Below, in pieces: positions 1-6,452 of a stretch of DNA of 10,476 bases; within the stretch, counting starts at the first letter, position 1, and the number at the start of each line of letters is the position of its first letter. The translations under genes were made by a program, and so were the position numbers. The notes beneath the pieces are model-generated. The model had not been told where the DNA came from, searched no databases, and saw only the letters and a list, made by a program, of their open reading frames with translations. This DNA is from an uncultured Methylotenera sp. (GTDB lineage: Bacteria > Pseudomonadota > Gammaproteobacteria > Burkholderiales > Methylophilaceae): assembly GCA_937957775.1 (NCBI GenBank), contig CALFXV010000119.1, positions 1 through 10,476 of the forward strand. The letters are read 5' to 3'.

Positions 1-248
1 TCAGCCCTTGCATTACTACTTTTAGCAGAGGTTCGCAGCGGGTCCAGCAACCACGACAAACCGTTGTGATCTATTTCTTGCATCAAAGCTAATAAACGAC
101 CTACCTCGCCTTTTGGAAAGCCCACTCGCGCATACCAATTTAAATAATGGCCAGGCAGATCGGCTATGTAGCGGCCTTGGTACTTACCGTAAGGCATGGC
201 GGTATTCAATAATCGCAGCAGATCATCCTGGTGCATTTGGATTGCCAT
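1..248 (-). CDS. DUF3820 / QSregVF-type small protein (partial, runs off left edge)
   Basis: The 82 visible codons match the DUF3820 family (putative quorum-sensing-regulated virulence factor). Recognisable blocks are AMPYGKYQGRYIADLPGHYL near residues 17-36, GFPKGEVGRLLAL near 43-55, and NGLSWLLDPLR near 62-72. The family's molecular role is not established. Members are usually only about 70-80 residues, so nearly the whole protein is present, but the reading frame is still open at base 1 and the stop lies outside the window. The start is uncertain. ATG at 248 has a purine-rich AGAAG directly against it, which is too close for a normal ribosome site. A second in-frame ATG at 236 places the same AGAAG about 12 nt upstream. 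The gene diverges from the putative small RNA and mqo. Family assignment is by remembered motif pattern. Confidence 0.8.
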   Translation of the reverse strand, partial: MAIQMHQDDLLRLLNTAMPYGKYQGRYIADLPGHYLNWYARVGFPKGEVGRLLALMQEIDHNGLSWLLDPLRTSAKSSNARA

Positions 249-265
249 CTTCTGATTTTGTGAAC

Positions 266-294
266 TTGAAAGCGCATTATTCTTCCCTTATAAG
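266..294 (+). promoter_or_regulatory. Sigma70-type promoter upstream of candidate small RNA / mqo leader
   Basis: The -35 box TTGAAA (266-271) and the -10 box TATAAG (289-294) are separated by exactly 17 bp. Each matches the consensus at five of six positions. The predicted start is near base 301. The -10 lies in the 10-bp palindrome CCTTATAAGG (286-295). The promoter points away from the DUF3820 gene, toward the hairpin region and mqo. It is assigned from sequence only. Confidence 0.55.
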
Positions 295-300
295 GTTAAT

Positions 301-400
301 ATTACTGTAAAATTTAATCATAAATGCACAGAGTTGAAGTGGTCGTGGTTCGATAATTGCATTTTTAAAAAACTAAAGCCTGTCTTTCACAGGCTTTTTT
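301..400 (+). ncRNA. Candidate ~100-nt small RNA or terminated mqo leader
   Basis: This transcript is predicted from the promoter at 266-294 to the intrinsic terminator at 375-400. It contains a perfect 7-bp inverted repeat, AAATGCA (322-328) with TGCATTT (358-364), enclosing 29 nt, followed by an A/T-rich linker and the terminator hairpin. No plus-strand protein gene precedes the terminator, so the terminator must serve either a small RNA or the leader of mqo, whose ATG is at 456. A 10-codon reading frame from ATG 324 to TAA 356 lies between the arms of the first stem. The sequence matches no RNA family that I recognise. Both ends are inferred. Confidence 0.4.
375..400 (+). terminator. Intrinsic terminator upstream of mqo
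   Basis: AAAGCCTG (375-382) pairs perfectly with CAGGCTTT (390-397) around a 7-nt loop, and the T run extends to base 400. The opposite strand also has T residues beyond the stem, but they are interrupted by AG, so the plus direction fits best. Its position before the mqo start, with no gene upstream on this strand, is unusual. Confidence 0.8.
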
Positions 401-455
401 CTTGGCATGCGGCATATTCAATCACGGATATTTATTAAAAAGCCTTTTAAATCTA

Positions 456-1943
456 ATGACAACTGTAAATAAAGTCGATGTGCTGTTAGTTGGCAGTGGC
501 GTAATGAGCGCCACCTTAGCCAGTTTGTTGTCTGAATTAGATAATAAACTCAGCATGCTAATGGTAGAGCGTCTTCCTACTATCGCAGCGGAAAGTACGG
601 ATGCTAGGAATAATGCCGGAACCGGTCATGCTGGCTATTGCGAGTTAAATTACACGCCTGTTGCCAGCGATGGCAGCCTTGATATTAAACGTGCTTTATC
701 CATTAACGCTGCATTTGAAACCAGCTTGCAGTTTTGGTCACACCTTGTAGAAAACGGCCAATTACCCGCACCGGCTAAATTCATCAACCCCACACCGCAC
801 CTCAGTTTTGTATGGGGTGAAGAGGACGTGAATTTTTTGCGTAAACGATATGATTTATTAAAAGCACACCACCTATTTAAAGACATGGAGTACAGCGAGG
901 ATCCGGCTATTTTAAGCAAATGGATGCCCTTGGTCATGCAAAACAGGGACCCTAAACAAAAGGTTGCAGCTACCAGAATACCGTACGGCAGCGACGTGGA
1001 CTTCGGCAGCCTAACTCGTAGCTTTGTCGGCAACCTGACCAGCAAAGCAAACTTTAAGCTTACATTAAACAGCGAAGTGAGGCGTTTAAAACAACTGGAA
1101 AATGGACGCTGGCAACTTACCATAGTCAATCTCAAGACCAAGAAAACCCAACAGGTTGATGCAGGCTTTGTTTTCCTTGGTGCCGGTGGCGGCGCCCTAA
1201 AATTATTACAAAAATCCGGGGTGCCAGAAAGCCATGGTTACGGCGGCTTCCCCGTTAGTGGTCAGTGGTTGGTCTGCGATAAACCGGAAATCATAGCCCA
1301 ACACAATTCAAAAGTTTATGGCAAAGCGGCACTTGGCGCGCCACCTATGTCTGTGCCGCATCTAGACATACGCATCATAGATGGCAAGCCGGCCTTATTA
1401 TTTGGTCCATACGCCGGCTTTACCACTAAATTTTTAAACGATGGCTCCTATCTGGATTTAATTAAATCGGTTAAACCCAGCAACATTAAACCCATGCTTA
1501 ATGTTGGTAAACAACACACCGATTTGACTCGCTACTTGATAGTGGAAGCAATGAAAACCCACACATCAAAAATTTCAGTGTTGCGGCAGTTTTATCCAGA
1601 TGCGCTAAAGGCAGATTGGCGTTTGGAAAATGCCGGCAAGCGCGTGCAAATCATTAAAAAATGTGCTGAAAAAGGCGGCAAACTGGAGTTTGGCACTGAA
1701 ATAGTTGCAGCCAAAGACGGTACGATTGCCGCCTTACTGGGCGCATCCCCGGGCGCTTCGGTTGCCGTGCAAGCCATGCTGGATGTGATAGAGCGTTGCT
1801 TTAAACTGCCATTGCAACAGGCAGACTGGCAAGAAAAAATTCGTCAGCTTATACCCAGTTACCAGCAATCATTGATAGACAACCCGAAGCTTCTTAATAG
1901 CGTTCGTCAACGTACGTTAAAAACGCTCAAATTGCAGGATTAG
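456..1943 (+). CDS. mqo: Malate:quinone oxidoreductase
   Basis: This is an FAD-dependent peripheral membrane enzyme that oxidises L-malate to oxaloacetate and passes electrons to the quinone pool, as part of the TCA cycle and respiratory chain. The product is 495 residues, normal for the family (about 490-550). The N-terminal dinucleotide-binding loop GSGVMSA is at 13-19. Family-typical blocks follow: RNNAGTGHAGYCELNY at 51-66, YGSDVDFGSLTR near the middle, a GGFPVSGQWLVCD block, and a C-terminal LLGASPGASVAVQAML. The ATG at 456 is chosen because the flavin-binding strand starts a few residues later. An upstream in-frame TTG at 402 would begin in the terminator's T tract. No good Shine-Dalgarno sequence is visible before ATG 456. 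The promoter is unclear: transcripts may read through the upstream terminator or start after it. The gene ends 3 nt from the convergent rlmB stop. Confidence 0.95.
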   Translation: MTTVNKVDVLLVGSGVMSATLASLLSELDNKLSMLMVERLPTIAAESTDARNNAGTGHAGYCELNYTPVASDGSLDIKRALSINAAFETSLQFWSHLVENGQLPAPAKFINPTPHLSFVWGEEDVNFLRKRYDLLKAHHLFKDMEYSEDPAILSKWMPLVMQNRDPKQKVAATRIPYGSDVDFGSLTRSFVGNLTSKANFKLTLNSEVRRLKQLENGRWQLTIVNLKTKKTQQVDAGFVFLGAGGGALKLLQKSGVPESHGYGGFPVSGQWLVCDKPEIIAQHNSKVYGKAALGAPPMSVPHLDIRIIDGKPALLFGPYAGFTTKFLNDGSYLDLIKSVKPSNIKPMLNVGKQHTDLTRYLIVEAMKTHTSKISVLRQFYPDALKADWRLENAGKRVQIIKKCAEKGGKLEFGTEIVAAKDGTIAALLGASPGASVAVQAMLDVIERCFKLPLQQADWQEKIRQLIPSYQQSLIDNPKLLNSVRQRTLKTLKLQD

Positions 1944-1946
1944 TCG

Positions 1947-2702
1947 CTATTTAGTTTGCACGCTACGCTGACGACGCGCTTCGTATAAACATATACCGCT
2001 AGCGACACTGACGTTTAAGCTCTCAACCGAGCCAAACATGGGTATGGTCACCAAGGCATCGCAGGTTTCAGCCGTTAACCGACGTATACCATCGCCTTCC
2101 GCTCCCAGCACTATGGCAAGAGGCACATCAAGGTTGCAATTAAGCAGGTTAGATGGCGCATCCATGGTTGTTCCAACCACAAACACCCCTGCTTCCTTTA
2201 ATTCACGTATGGTTCTAGCTAGGTTGGTTACAGCAATAAAGGGAACGGTCTCAGCAGCCCCGCTGGCTACTTTTCGCACCGTGGCATTCAATCCTACTGC
2301 CCTATCCTTGGGCGCAATTACTGCATGCACACCCATAGCATCGGCCACGCGCAAACATGCGCCTAGATTGTGCGGGTCTTCTACGCCGTCTAATATAAGG
2401 AAGAATGGCGGCTCATTTAAATCGGACTCTAAAATATCGTGTATGTCTTTATATGGAATAGGCGTATCTACCACGCGGGCAATCACGCCTTGATGGCGGC
2501 CATTCATACCAGCCATGCCATCCAATCGACTGCGTTCCACCTCCATCACACGCACATTAAAAGACTCGGCCATCTTTAGCAGATCCTTCATACGCGCATC
2601 CACTCGATCTCTATCAATCAATATTTCTTGAACGCTGGCGCTGTGTTGGCGCAAGCGGCTCAGCACGGCATGAAAACCAAATAAAATACGGGCATCGCTC
2701 AT
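1947..2702 (-). CDS. rlmB: 23S rRNA (guanosine-2251-2'-O)-methyltransferase RlmB
   Basis: This SPOUT-class (SpoU/TrmH) methyltransferase transfers a methyl group from S-adenosylmethionine to the 2'-OH of G2251 in the peptidyl-transferase P loop of 23S rRNA. The 251-residue length is typical. An N-terminal substrate-binding domain (about 1-80) precedes the knotted catalytic domain. The three SpoU motifs are visible: [14 protein letters not shown] at 105-118, [10 protein letters not shown] at 199-208, and [17 protein letters not shown] at 220-236. The start ATG has a clear Shine-Dalgarno sequence, AGAAGGTG, about five bases upstream. It lies 43 nt downstream of rnr on the same strand and is probably co-transcribed with it, the arrangement also known in E. 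coli. A weak ATGCT/AGCAT hairpin sits in the gap. Confidence 0.95.
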   Translation of the reverse strand: MSDARILFGFHAVLSRLRQHSASVQEILIDRDRVDARMKDLLKMAESFNVRVMEVERSRLDGMAGMNGRHQGVIARVVDTPIPYKDIHDILESDLNEPPFFLILDGVEDPHNLGACLRVADAMGVHAVIAPKDRAVGLNATVRKVASGAAETVPFIAVTNLARTIRELKEAGVFVVGTTMDAPSNLLNCNLDVPLAIVLGAEGDGIRRLTAETCDALVTIPMFGSVESLNVSVASGICLYEARRQRSVQTK

Positions 2703-2745
2703 CGTTTCACCTTCTCTATCATTCCTAAAATTTAATGCTCAAGCA

Positions 2746-5106
2746 TCAGCGTTTGCTAGTTTTTTTATGGGCTTTTTTAGACTTAGTCGGTTTTGCTGGA
2801 TTTTTAAATGCAGCATCGCCATTAGTCTTGCTTTTAGCAACAGCATGCCTAGGCTTTTGCTGTGCACGACTTGGCGGCAACGATAAGCCGCCATCACTGT
2901 CAGTTGCATCGCCAGCCAAGCCTTGATTTTTATTCACCAATGAGAAATCTATCTTGCTGGTTTCCAAATCCACGCGGGCCACTTTTATCGTTAACCTATC
3001 ACCCAAACGGAAACGCACGCCGGTTCGTTCACCGGCCATTTCATGACGCGCTTTATCGTAATGGAAATAATCATTGCCGAGCTCAGTGACATGCAACAAG
3101 CCTTCAACGTACACCCCGTCTAAGGCGACAAATAGACCGAAGGCGGTAACGCCTGCTACGCTGCCTTCAAACACTACACCAATTTTATCTTGCATGTAGA
3201 AACACTTGAGCCAATTGGTCACATCACGCGTCGCATCGTCTGCTCGTCGCTCTGTCATTGAGCACTGCATGCCCAATTCACTCCAATCACCCGGCTTGTA
3301 CTTATCGCCGTTCAAGACCGCTTTGATGGCCCGGTGTATTAATAGATCTGGGTAGCGCCGTATGGGAGAAGTAAAGTGCGCATAGGCTTCATAAGCTAAA
3401 CCAAAATGCCCTAAATTGTCCGGGCTGTAGATGGCTTGCTGCATAGACCTGAGTAATACCGTTTGCAACAATTGCGCATCCGGTCTTGCTCTAATTTTAT
3501 CCAACAACTTGCCATAATCTTTAGCATGCGGCTTATCACCACCGCCAACACCAAATCCAAACTCCGCCATAAAGGTGCGCAATAGTTCTAATTTTTCCGG
3601 GGTGGGCCCCTCGTGCACTCGATACAATGCTGGGTGTTCATTGGCCTGCAAAAATTCAGCGGCGCAAACGTTGGCTGCCAACATGCACTCTTCTATTAAT
3701 TTGTGTGCTTCGTTTCTATGACTGGGCAAGATGCTGTCAATTTTGCCATTATCGTTAAACACCATAATGGTTTCAGAAGTTTCAAATTCTATGGCGCCGC
3801 GCTTTTCACGTTGCGCCAACATCAATTTATAAACGCTTTGCAAATGCGTCAAATGCGGCACCAGCCAGGCATAATCCTGAGCCAACTGCGCATCTGGGTG
3901 TTGCAAAATTTCATGCACTTGCGTGTAAGTCATGCGTGCTTTTGAGCGCATCACCGATGGATAAAATTTATACTGCTTAACCACCCCTAAGCCATCGACC
4001 TGCATGTCACAAATCATACATAGTCGCTCAACGTCAGGGTTTAACGAACACAAGCCGTTTGATAAGGCTTCGGGCAACATAGGAATGACACGGCGTGGAA
4101 AATACACCGAATTACCACGATCAATCGCACCTTTATCCAAGGCGTCCTTAGGCTGAACATAAAAACTCACGTCCGCAATGGCCACCACCAAACGCCAACC
4201 CTTACCTTGCGGTTCGGCAAATACTGCATCATCAAAATCCCTGGCTGTTTCACCGTCTATAGTGATTAATGGCAAGGCGCGGCAATCGATGCGATTTTGG
4301 TAATCTTTGGCTTGCACTTGCTTAGGATAAGATTCGGCCAAGGCAATTGCCTCAGCACTAAATTCGTGGGGCAAATTATGCTTACGTAAAGCAATCTCTA
4401 TTTCCATGCCACTGTCGGCATAATTGCCCAAAATTTCGACCACTTTACCCATGGGCTGTGCATTGGCCGAAGGTTGTTCAGTTAACTCGACCATGACCAC
4501 TTGGCCGGCCTTGGCATTCATATCCAAATGGTAAGGGATCAATATGTCCAGATTGATGCGTTTGTCTTCAGCCGCGACTATGGTGACACCGGTCGTATGA
4601 ATCACCCTGCCTACCAAGCGTTGCGTTCGACGCTCTAACACCTCAACCAATTTCCCTTCTGGCCGACCCCTTCTGTCCAAGCCACTCATTCTAACCATTG
4701 CCCTGTCGCCATGCATAAGCTGGGCCATTTCTTTAGGGCTTAAAAACAAATCCTCGCCATTGCATTTGCTTTTATCATCGGGAATTAAGAAACCAAATCC
4801 ATCTGGGTGGCCTTGCACTACCCCAGAAATCAAATCCAGTTTATCGGCAACGCACAACGCGCCTTTTCTATTTTTAATGATTTGGCCTTCACGCTCCATG
4901 GCATTTAAGCGCCGATTGAAAATTTCGCGCTCGTCGTCTTCGATAGCAAGCAGCACGTATAGTTGCTCAATGCTTAATGGCGCTCCTTGATCCGCCATTA
5001 AGCTGAGTATCATCTCGCGACTTGGCAATGGCGTCTCATAGCGACTGGCCTCTCTAGCCGCATGAGGGTCTTTTGGTCTTTTGCTGACTTGCATTTTTTT
5101 TGTCAT
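2746..5106 (-). CDS. rnr: Ribonuclease R, 3'-5' exoribonuclease
   Basis: RNase R degrades structured RNA processively from the 3' end, supports rRNA quality control and tmRNA-dependent decay, and is cold-induced in E. coli. Residue numbers here count from the alternative TTG start at 5112, which gives 788 residues. A winged-helix domain lies at about 30-90, two cold-shock-like domains at about 95-235, and the RNB catalytic domain at about 275-600. The RNB block TIDGETARDFDDAV (284-297) carries the metal-binding aspartates, and HFTSPIRRYPDL is at 579-590. An S1 domain spans 642-726, and the last 40 residues are a Lys/Arg-rich tail. The reported start is ATG 5106. TTG at 5112, two codons upstream, is a real alternative because the AAGG ribosome site (5118-5121) is 6 nt from TTG but 12 nt from ATG. 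The gene heads the rnr-rlmB operon. Confidence 0.95.
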   Translation of the reverse strand: MTKKMQVSKRPKDPHAAREASRYETPLPSREMILSLMADQGAPLSIEQLYVLLAIEDDEREIFNRRLNAMEREGQIIKNRKGALCVADKLDLISGVVQGHPDGFGFLIPDDKSKCNGEDLFLSPKEMAQLMHGDRAMVRMSGLDRRGRPEGKLVEVLERRTQRLVGRVIHTTGVTIVAAEDKRINLDILIPYHLDMNAKAGQVVMVELTEQPSANAQPMGKVVEILGNYADSGMEIEIALRKHNLPHEFSAEAIALAESYPKQVQAKDYQNRIDCRALPLITIDGETARDFDDAVFAEPQGKGWRLVVAIADVSFYVQPKDALDKGAIDRGNSVYFPRRVIPMLPEALSNGLCSLNPDVERLCMICDMQVDGLGVVKQYKFYPSVMRSKARMTYTQVHEILQHPDAQLAQDYAWLVPHLTHLQSVYKLMLAQREKRGAIEFETSETIMVFNDNGKIDSILPSHRNEAHKLIEECMLAANVCAAEFLQANEHPALYRVHEGPTPEKLELLRTFMAEFGFGVGGGDKPHAKDYGKLLDKIRARPDAQLLQTVLLRSMQQAIYSPDNLGHFGLAYEAYAHFTSPIRRYPDLLIHRAIKAVLNGDKYKPGDWSELGMQCSMTERRADDATRDVTNWLKCFYMQDKIGVVFEGSVAGVTAFGLFVALDGVYVEGLLHVTELGNDYFHYDKARHEMAGERTGVRFRLGDRLTIKVARVDLETSKIDFSLVNKNQGLAGDATDSDGGLSLPPSRAQQKPRHAVAKSKTNGDAAFKNPAKPTKSKKAHKKTSKR

Positions 5107-5254
5107 TGACAAAGCTTACCTTTAATATAAAATCCGACGCCGTTATCAACCCATGTGGTTTTATTTTCAGCTAAATAGGCTATTTTAATGCGGCTTTTTA
5201 TTAGCACCACAACCCCTGCTTAATGCCCATTCTACCTCAATCAACGAGACACTC

Positions 5255-5470
5255 ATGCCAGAAAACACGCAATTTGACTTAAGTTCAGAGTACATAGAAT
5301 TATGCAATCTATTAAAATTGGTAGGCCTGGCTGATAGCGGTGGCCGCGGCAAGACTATGGTAGCAGAGGGATTGGTCAAGGTAGACGGTTTAGTTGAGCA
5401 CAGAAAAACCGCCAAAATTCGCACCGGTCAGATAGTTTCAGTGGGCACTTACAACATTAGAGTTAATTAA
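5255..5470 (+). CDS. Small S4-domain RNA-binding protein (YbcJ-like)
   Basis: The 71-residue protein consists almost entirely of one S4 fold. The motif LLKLVGLADSGGRGKTMVAE runs from about residue 19 to 38, and VKVDGLVEHRKTAKIRTGQIV follows. This is the pattern of the YbcJ/RlbA-like single-domain S4 proteins, which are thought to bind structured RNA on or near the ribosome, although the precise target is not settled. The ATG at 5255 has only a weak upstream purine stretch (CGAGAC). The gene diverges from rnr with about 145 bp between the starts. No convincing plus-strand promoter was found in that gap, which is A/T-rich. It is convergent with infA, with 69 nt between the stops. Confidence 0.88.
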   Translation: MPENTQFDLSSEYIELCNLLKLVGLADSGGRGKTMVAEGLVKVDGLVEHRKTAKIRTGQIVSVGTYNIRVN

Positions 5471-5507
5471 TACGGCCGGTCGATTGCAATCTATCGATAA
5501 GAATAAG

Positions 5508-5524
5508 GGCTAAATTGCTTAGCC
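5508..5524 (-). terminator. Possible weak terminator of infA
   Basis: GGCTAA (5508-5513) and TTAGCC (5519-5524) form a perfect 6-bp stem with a 5-nt loop, located 16 nt beyond the infA stop. On the minus strand the stem is followed by CTTATTCTTAT, which is T-rich but not a clean run. On the plus strand no T run follows. It may therefore help end infA transcription, or it may only be a processing stem. Confidence 0.35.
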
Positions 5525-5539
5525 ACCCGGCAGTGAAAC

Positions 5540-5800
5540 TTAATAGGTACGCTTTCTTGGTGTGTAGGTAGCACCGCCTGACTCAATGTGCCTAAAGGTG
5601 ATGCGACCATTGTTAATGTCGTACGGGGACAATTCCAATGTGACTTTATCGCCAGCCAAAATACGAATGTGATTTTTCTTCATCTTGCCACCAGTGTAGG
5701 CGATCAACTTGTGACCGTTATCCAAGGTCACGCGGTAACGTGAATCCGGTAAGATCTCCATCACCACCCCATTCATTTCAATCAATTCTTCTTTAGCCAA
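5540..5800 (-). CDS. infA: Translation initiation factor IF-1 (TTG start, C-terminal extension)
   Basis: IF-1 binds the A site of the 30S subunit and cooperates with IF-2 and IF-3 in start-site selection. The conserved MAKEELIEM start, the central [17 protein letters not shown] (37-53) and the [14 protein letters not shown] segment (57-70) define the OB-fold. The protein has 86 residues against about 72 in E. coli. The extra tail after residue 70 is [16 protein letters not shown]. Extended tails of this sort are known in stand-alone infA copies of betaproteobacteria. Translation must begin at TTG 5800, since only that codon gives the conserved MAKE N-terminus. An upstream ATG (5814) is out of frame. 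GGAG lies eight bases before TTG and supports it. Ribosomal-operon infA copies also exist in many of these bacteria, so this may be a second copy. Confidence 0.95.
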   Translation of the reverse strand: MAKEELIEMNGVVMEILPDSRYRVTLDNGHKLIAYTGGKMKKNHIRILAGDKVTLELSPYDINNGRITFRHIESGGATYTPRKRTY

Positions 5801-5909
5801 TACCCTGTCTCCATATTTAAGTGCAAGCTTGTTTTTGAACGCTTTGTTATAAGCACTTTAATTAGCAGGCTCGCAGTGTTGAGAATAAAGTTTATCAACA
5901 CCATGTATC
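5801..5909 (-). promoter_or_regulatory. Long structured 5' leader of infA
   Basis: From the promoter at 5916-5944 the predicted start is near 5909, giving about 109 nt of untranslated leader. Near its 5' end GTGTTGA (5876-5882) and TCAACAC (5895-5901) can form a 7-bp stem. Nearer the start codon AAGTGC (5819-5824) pairs with GCACTT (5853-5858). The second stem ends about 18 nt before TTG 5800 and leaves GGAG unpaired. A regulatory role is inferred only. Confidence 0.4.
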
Positions 5910-5915
5910 GCGCGC

Positions 5916-5944
5916 ATTATAGTCTCGCCCTCTCTGTTTGGCAA
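5916..5944 (-). promoter_or_regulatory. Sigma70 promoter of infA
   Basis: Read on the minus strand, TTGCCA (-35, complement of 5939-5944) and a perfect TATAAT (-10, complement of 5916-5921) are separated by exactly 17 bp. This is the strongest promoter match in the window. It drives infA away from the cold-shock gene. Confidence 0.8.
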
Positions 5945-5974
5945 TAAATCAACTTAACTAAATGATTTATAAAG

Positions 5975-5993
5975 GCCTAAATCTAACTTAGGC
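5975..5993. repeat. Inverted repeat between the divergent infA and cold-shock promoters
   Basis: GCCTAA (5975-5980) and TTAGGC (5988-5993) flank 7 nt. With a one-base bulge the stem extends to AAGGCCTAA / TTAGGCTT. It lies upstream of both -35 boxes (31 bp from one and 32 bp from the other), where a regulator of both genes could bind. There is no clean T run on either side, so a terminator is unlikely. Confidence 0.35.
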
Positions 5994-6024
5994 TTCATTC
6001 ATGTGAGTCTTTGTAAAATAATGC

Positions 6025-6053
6025 TTGACAGGATTACCGATTCCCCGTAAAAA
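6025..6053 (+). promoter_or_regulatory. Promoter of the cold-shock gene
   Basis: A perfect -35 TTGACA (6025-6030) is followed after 17 bp by TAAAAA (6048-6053), a four-of-six -10 box. The predicted start near 6060 gives a leader of about 100 nt. Confidence 0.6.
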
Positions 6054-6059
6054 GCAATT

Positions 6060-6162
6060 TAGGCGTTTGGTTGTTTAATTTGGTTACGTTCTCAAGACTA
6101 ATTATTTGTTAATAACCCATTCATTTAGGGTGCCTCCCTTTATTTAAAGTATGGAATAAGAT
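6060..6162 (+). promoter_or_regulatory. Long A/T-rich 5' untranslated leader of the cold-shock mRNA
   Basis: About 100 nt separate the predicted transcription start from the ATG. Long leaders are characteristic of cspA-type mRNAs, where temperature-dependent folding controls translation. The visible sequence is A/T-rich. It holds a short ACCC/GGGT dyad near 6116-6132, a CCTCCC tract near 6134-6139, and GGAA six bases before the ATG as ribosome site. I did not recognise a canonical cold box. Confidence 0.4.
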
Positions 6163-6366
6163 ATGGCTACAGGTTTAGTTAAATGGTTTAATGATTCAAA
6201 AGGTTTTGGTTTCATTACTCCTGATGCAGGCGGCGACGATTTATTCGCGCATTTCTCAGCAATCGTTGATAGCGGTTACAAAAGCTTAAAAGAAAATGAT
6301 CGCGTAAGCTTTGATGTAACAGACGGACCAAAAGGTAAACAAGCTTCTAACATTCAGAAAGTTTAG
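6163..6366 (+). CDS. cspA: Cold-shock protein, CspA family
   Basis: This is a 67-residue single cold-shock domain, the normal size for the family. RNP1 is KGFGFI (13-18) and RNP2 is DLFAHF (26-31). The protein begins [10 protein letters not shown], the standard opening of the first strand. Such proteins bind single-stranded RNA and DNA, melt RNA secondary structure and act as RNA chaperones or antiterminators. Whether this copy is cold-induced or constitutive cannot be told from the protein, but the long leader favours post-transcriptional control. The ATG at 6163 has GGAA six bases upstream. The gene is monocistronic, with its own promoter and a strong terminator, and it diverges from infA. 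The name cspA marks family membership rather than proven orthology. Confidence 0.95.
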   Translation: MATGLVKWFNDSKGFGFITPDAGGDDLFAHFSAIVDSGYKSLKENDRVSFDVTDGPKGKQASNIQKV

Positions 6367-6383
6367 TACCCAAGAATCCAAAA

Positions 6384-6411
6384 AAATGGCCCTTAACTGG
6401 GTCATTTTTTT
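6384..6411 (+). terminator. Intrinsic terminator of the cold-shock gene
   Basis: AAATGGCCC (6384-6392) pairs with GGGTCATTT (6399-6407) with one G-U pair and a 6-nt loop, and the T run continues to 6411. It lies 17 nt after the stop codon. Confidence 0.88.
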
Positions 6412-6452
6412 GCCTGAAATTTATACAACAGGTTATTGGGCAGCCACAATTC

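Noticed and set aside
113..310. Plus-strand open frame opposite the DUF3820 gene
   Set aside because: It is antisense to a gene with recognisable family motifs, and its product shows no domain.
336..362. tRNA T-arm-like stretch (GGTTCGA) before the terminator
   Set aside because: No pairing arm, anticodon stem or acceptor end could be built around it.
402..455. N-terminal extension of mqo from an upstream TTG
   Set aside because: It begins in the terminator T tract, has no ribosome site, and adds residues before the flavin-binding strand that the family does not need.
650..1141. Long minus-strand open frame inside mqo
   Set aside because: It lies wholly antisense to a well-matched enzyme gene and has no recognisable product.
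2038..2493. Plus-strand open frame inside rlmB
   Set aside because: It is antisense to the conserved SPOUT domain, and its Ser/Thr/Ala-rich composition is typical of shadow frames.
2735..2926. Plus-strand frame with a hydrophobic, membrane-like product
   Set aside because: It is the complement of the Lys-rich RNase R tail, since Lys codons reverse to Phe and Leu codons. The hydrophobicity is an artefact.
5122..5149. Minus-strand rnr promoter TTGATA-N16-TATTAA
   Set aside because: The boxes are fair, but transcription would start downstream of the AAGG ribosome site, making rnr nearly leaderless. It was not kept as a feature.
5473..5499. Run of small palindromes (CGGCCG, GATTGCAATC, TATCGATA) after the S4 gene
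   Set aside because: Each is short and none is followed by a T run or overlaps a promoter. They are compatible with chance.
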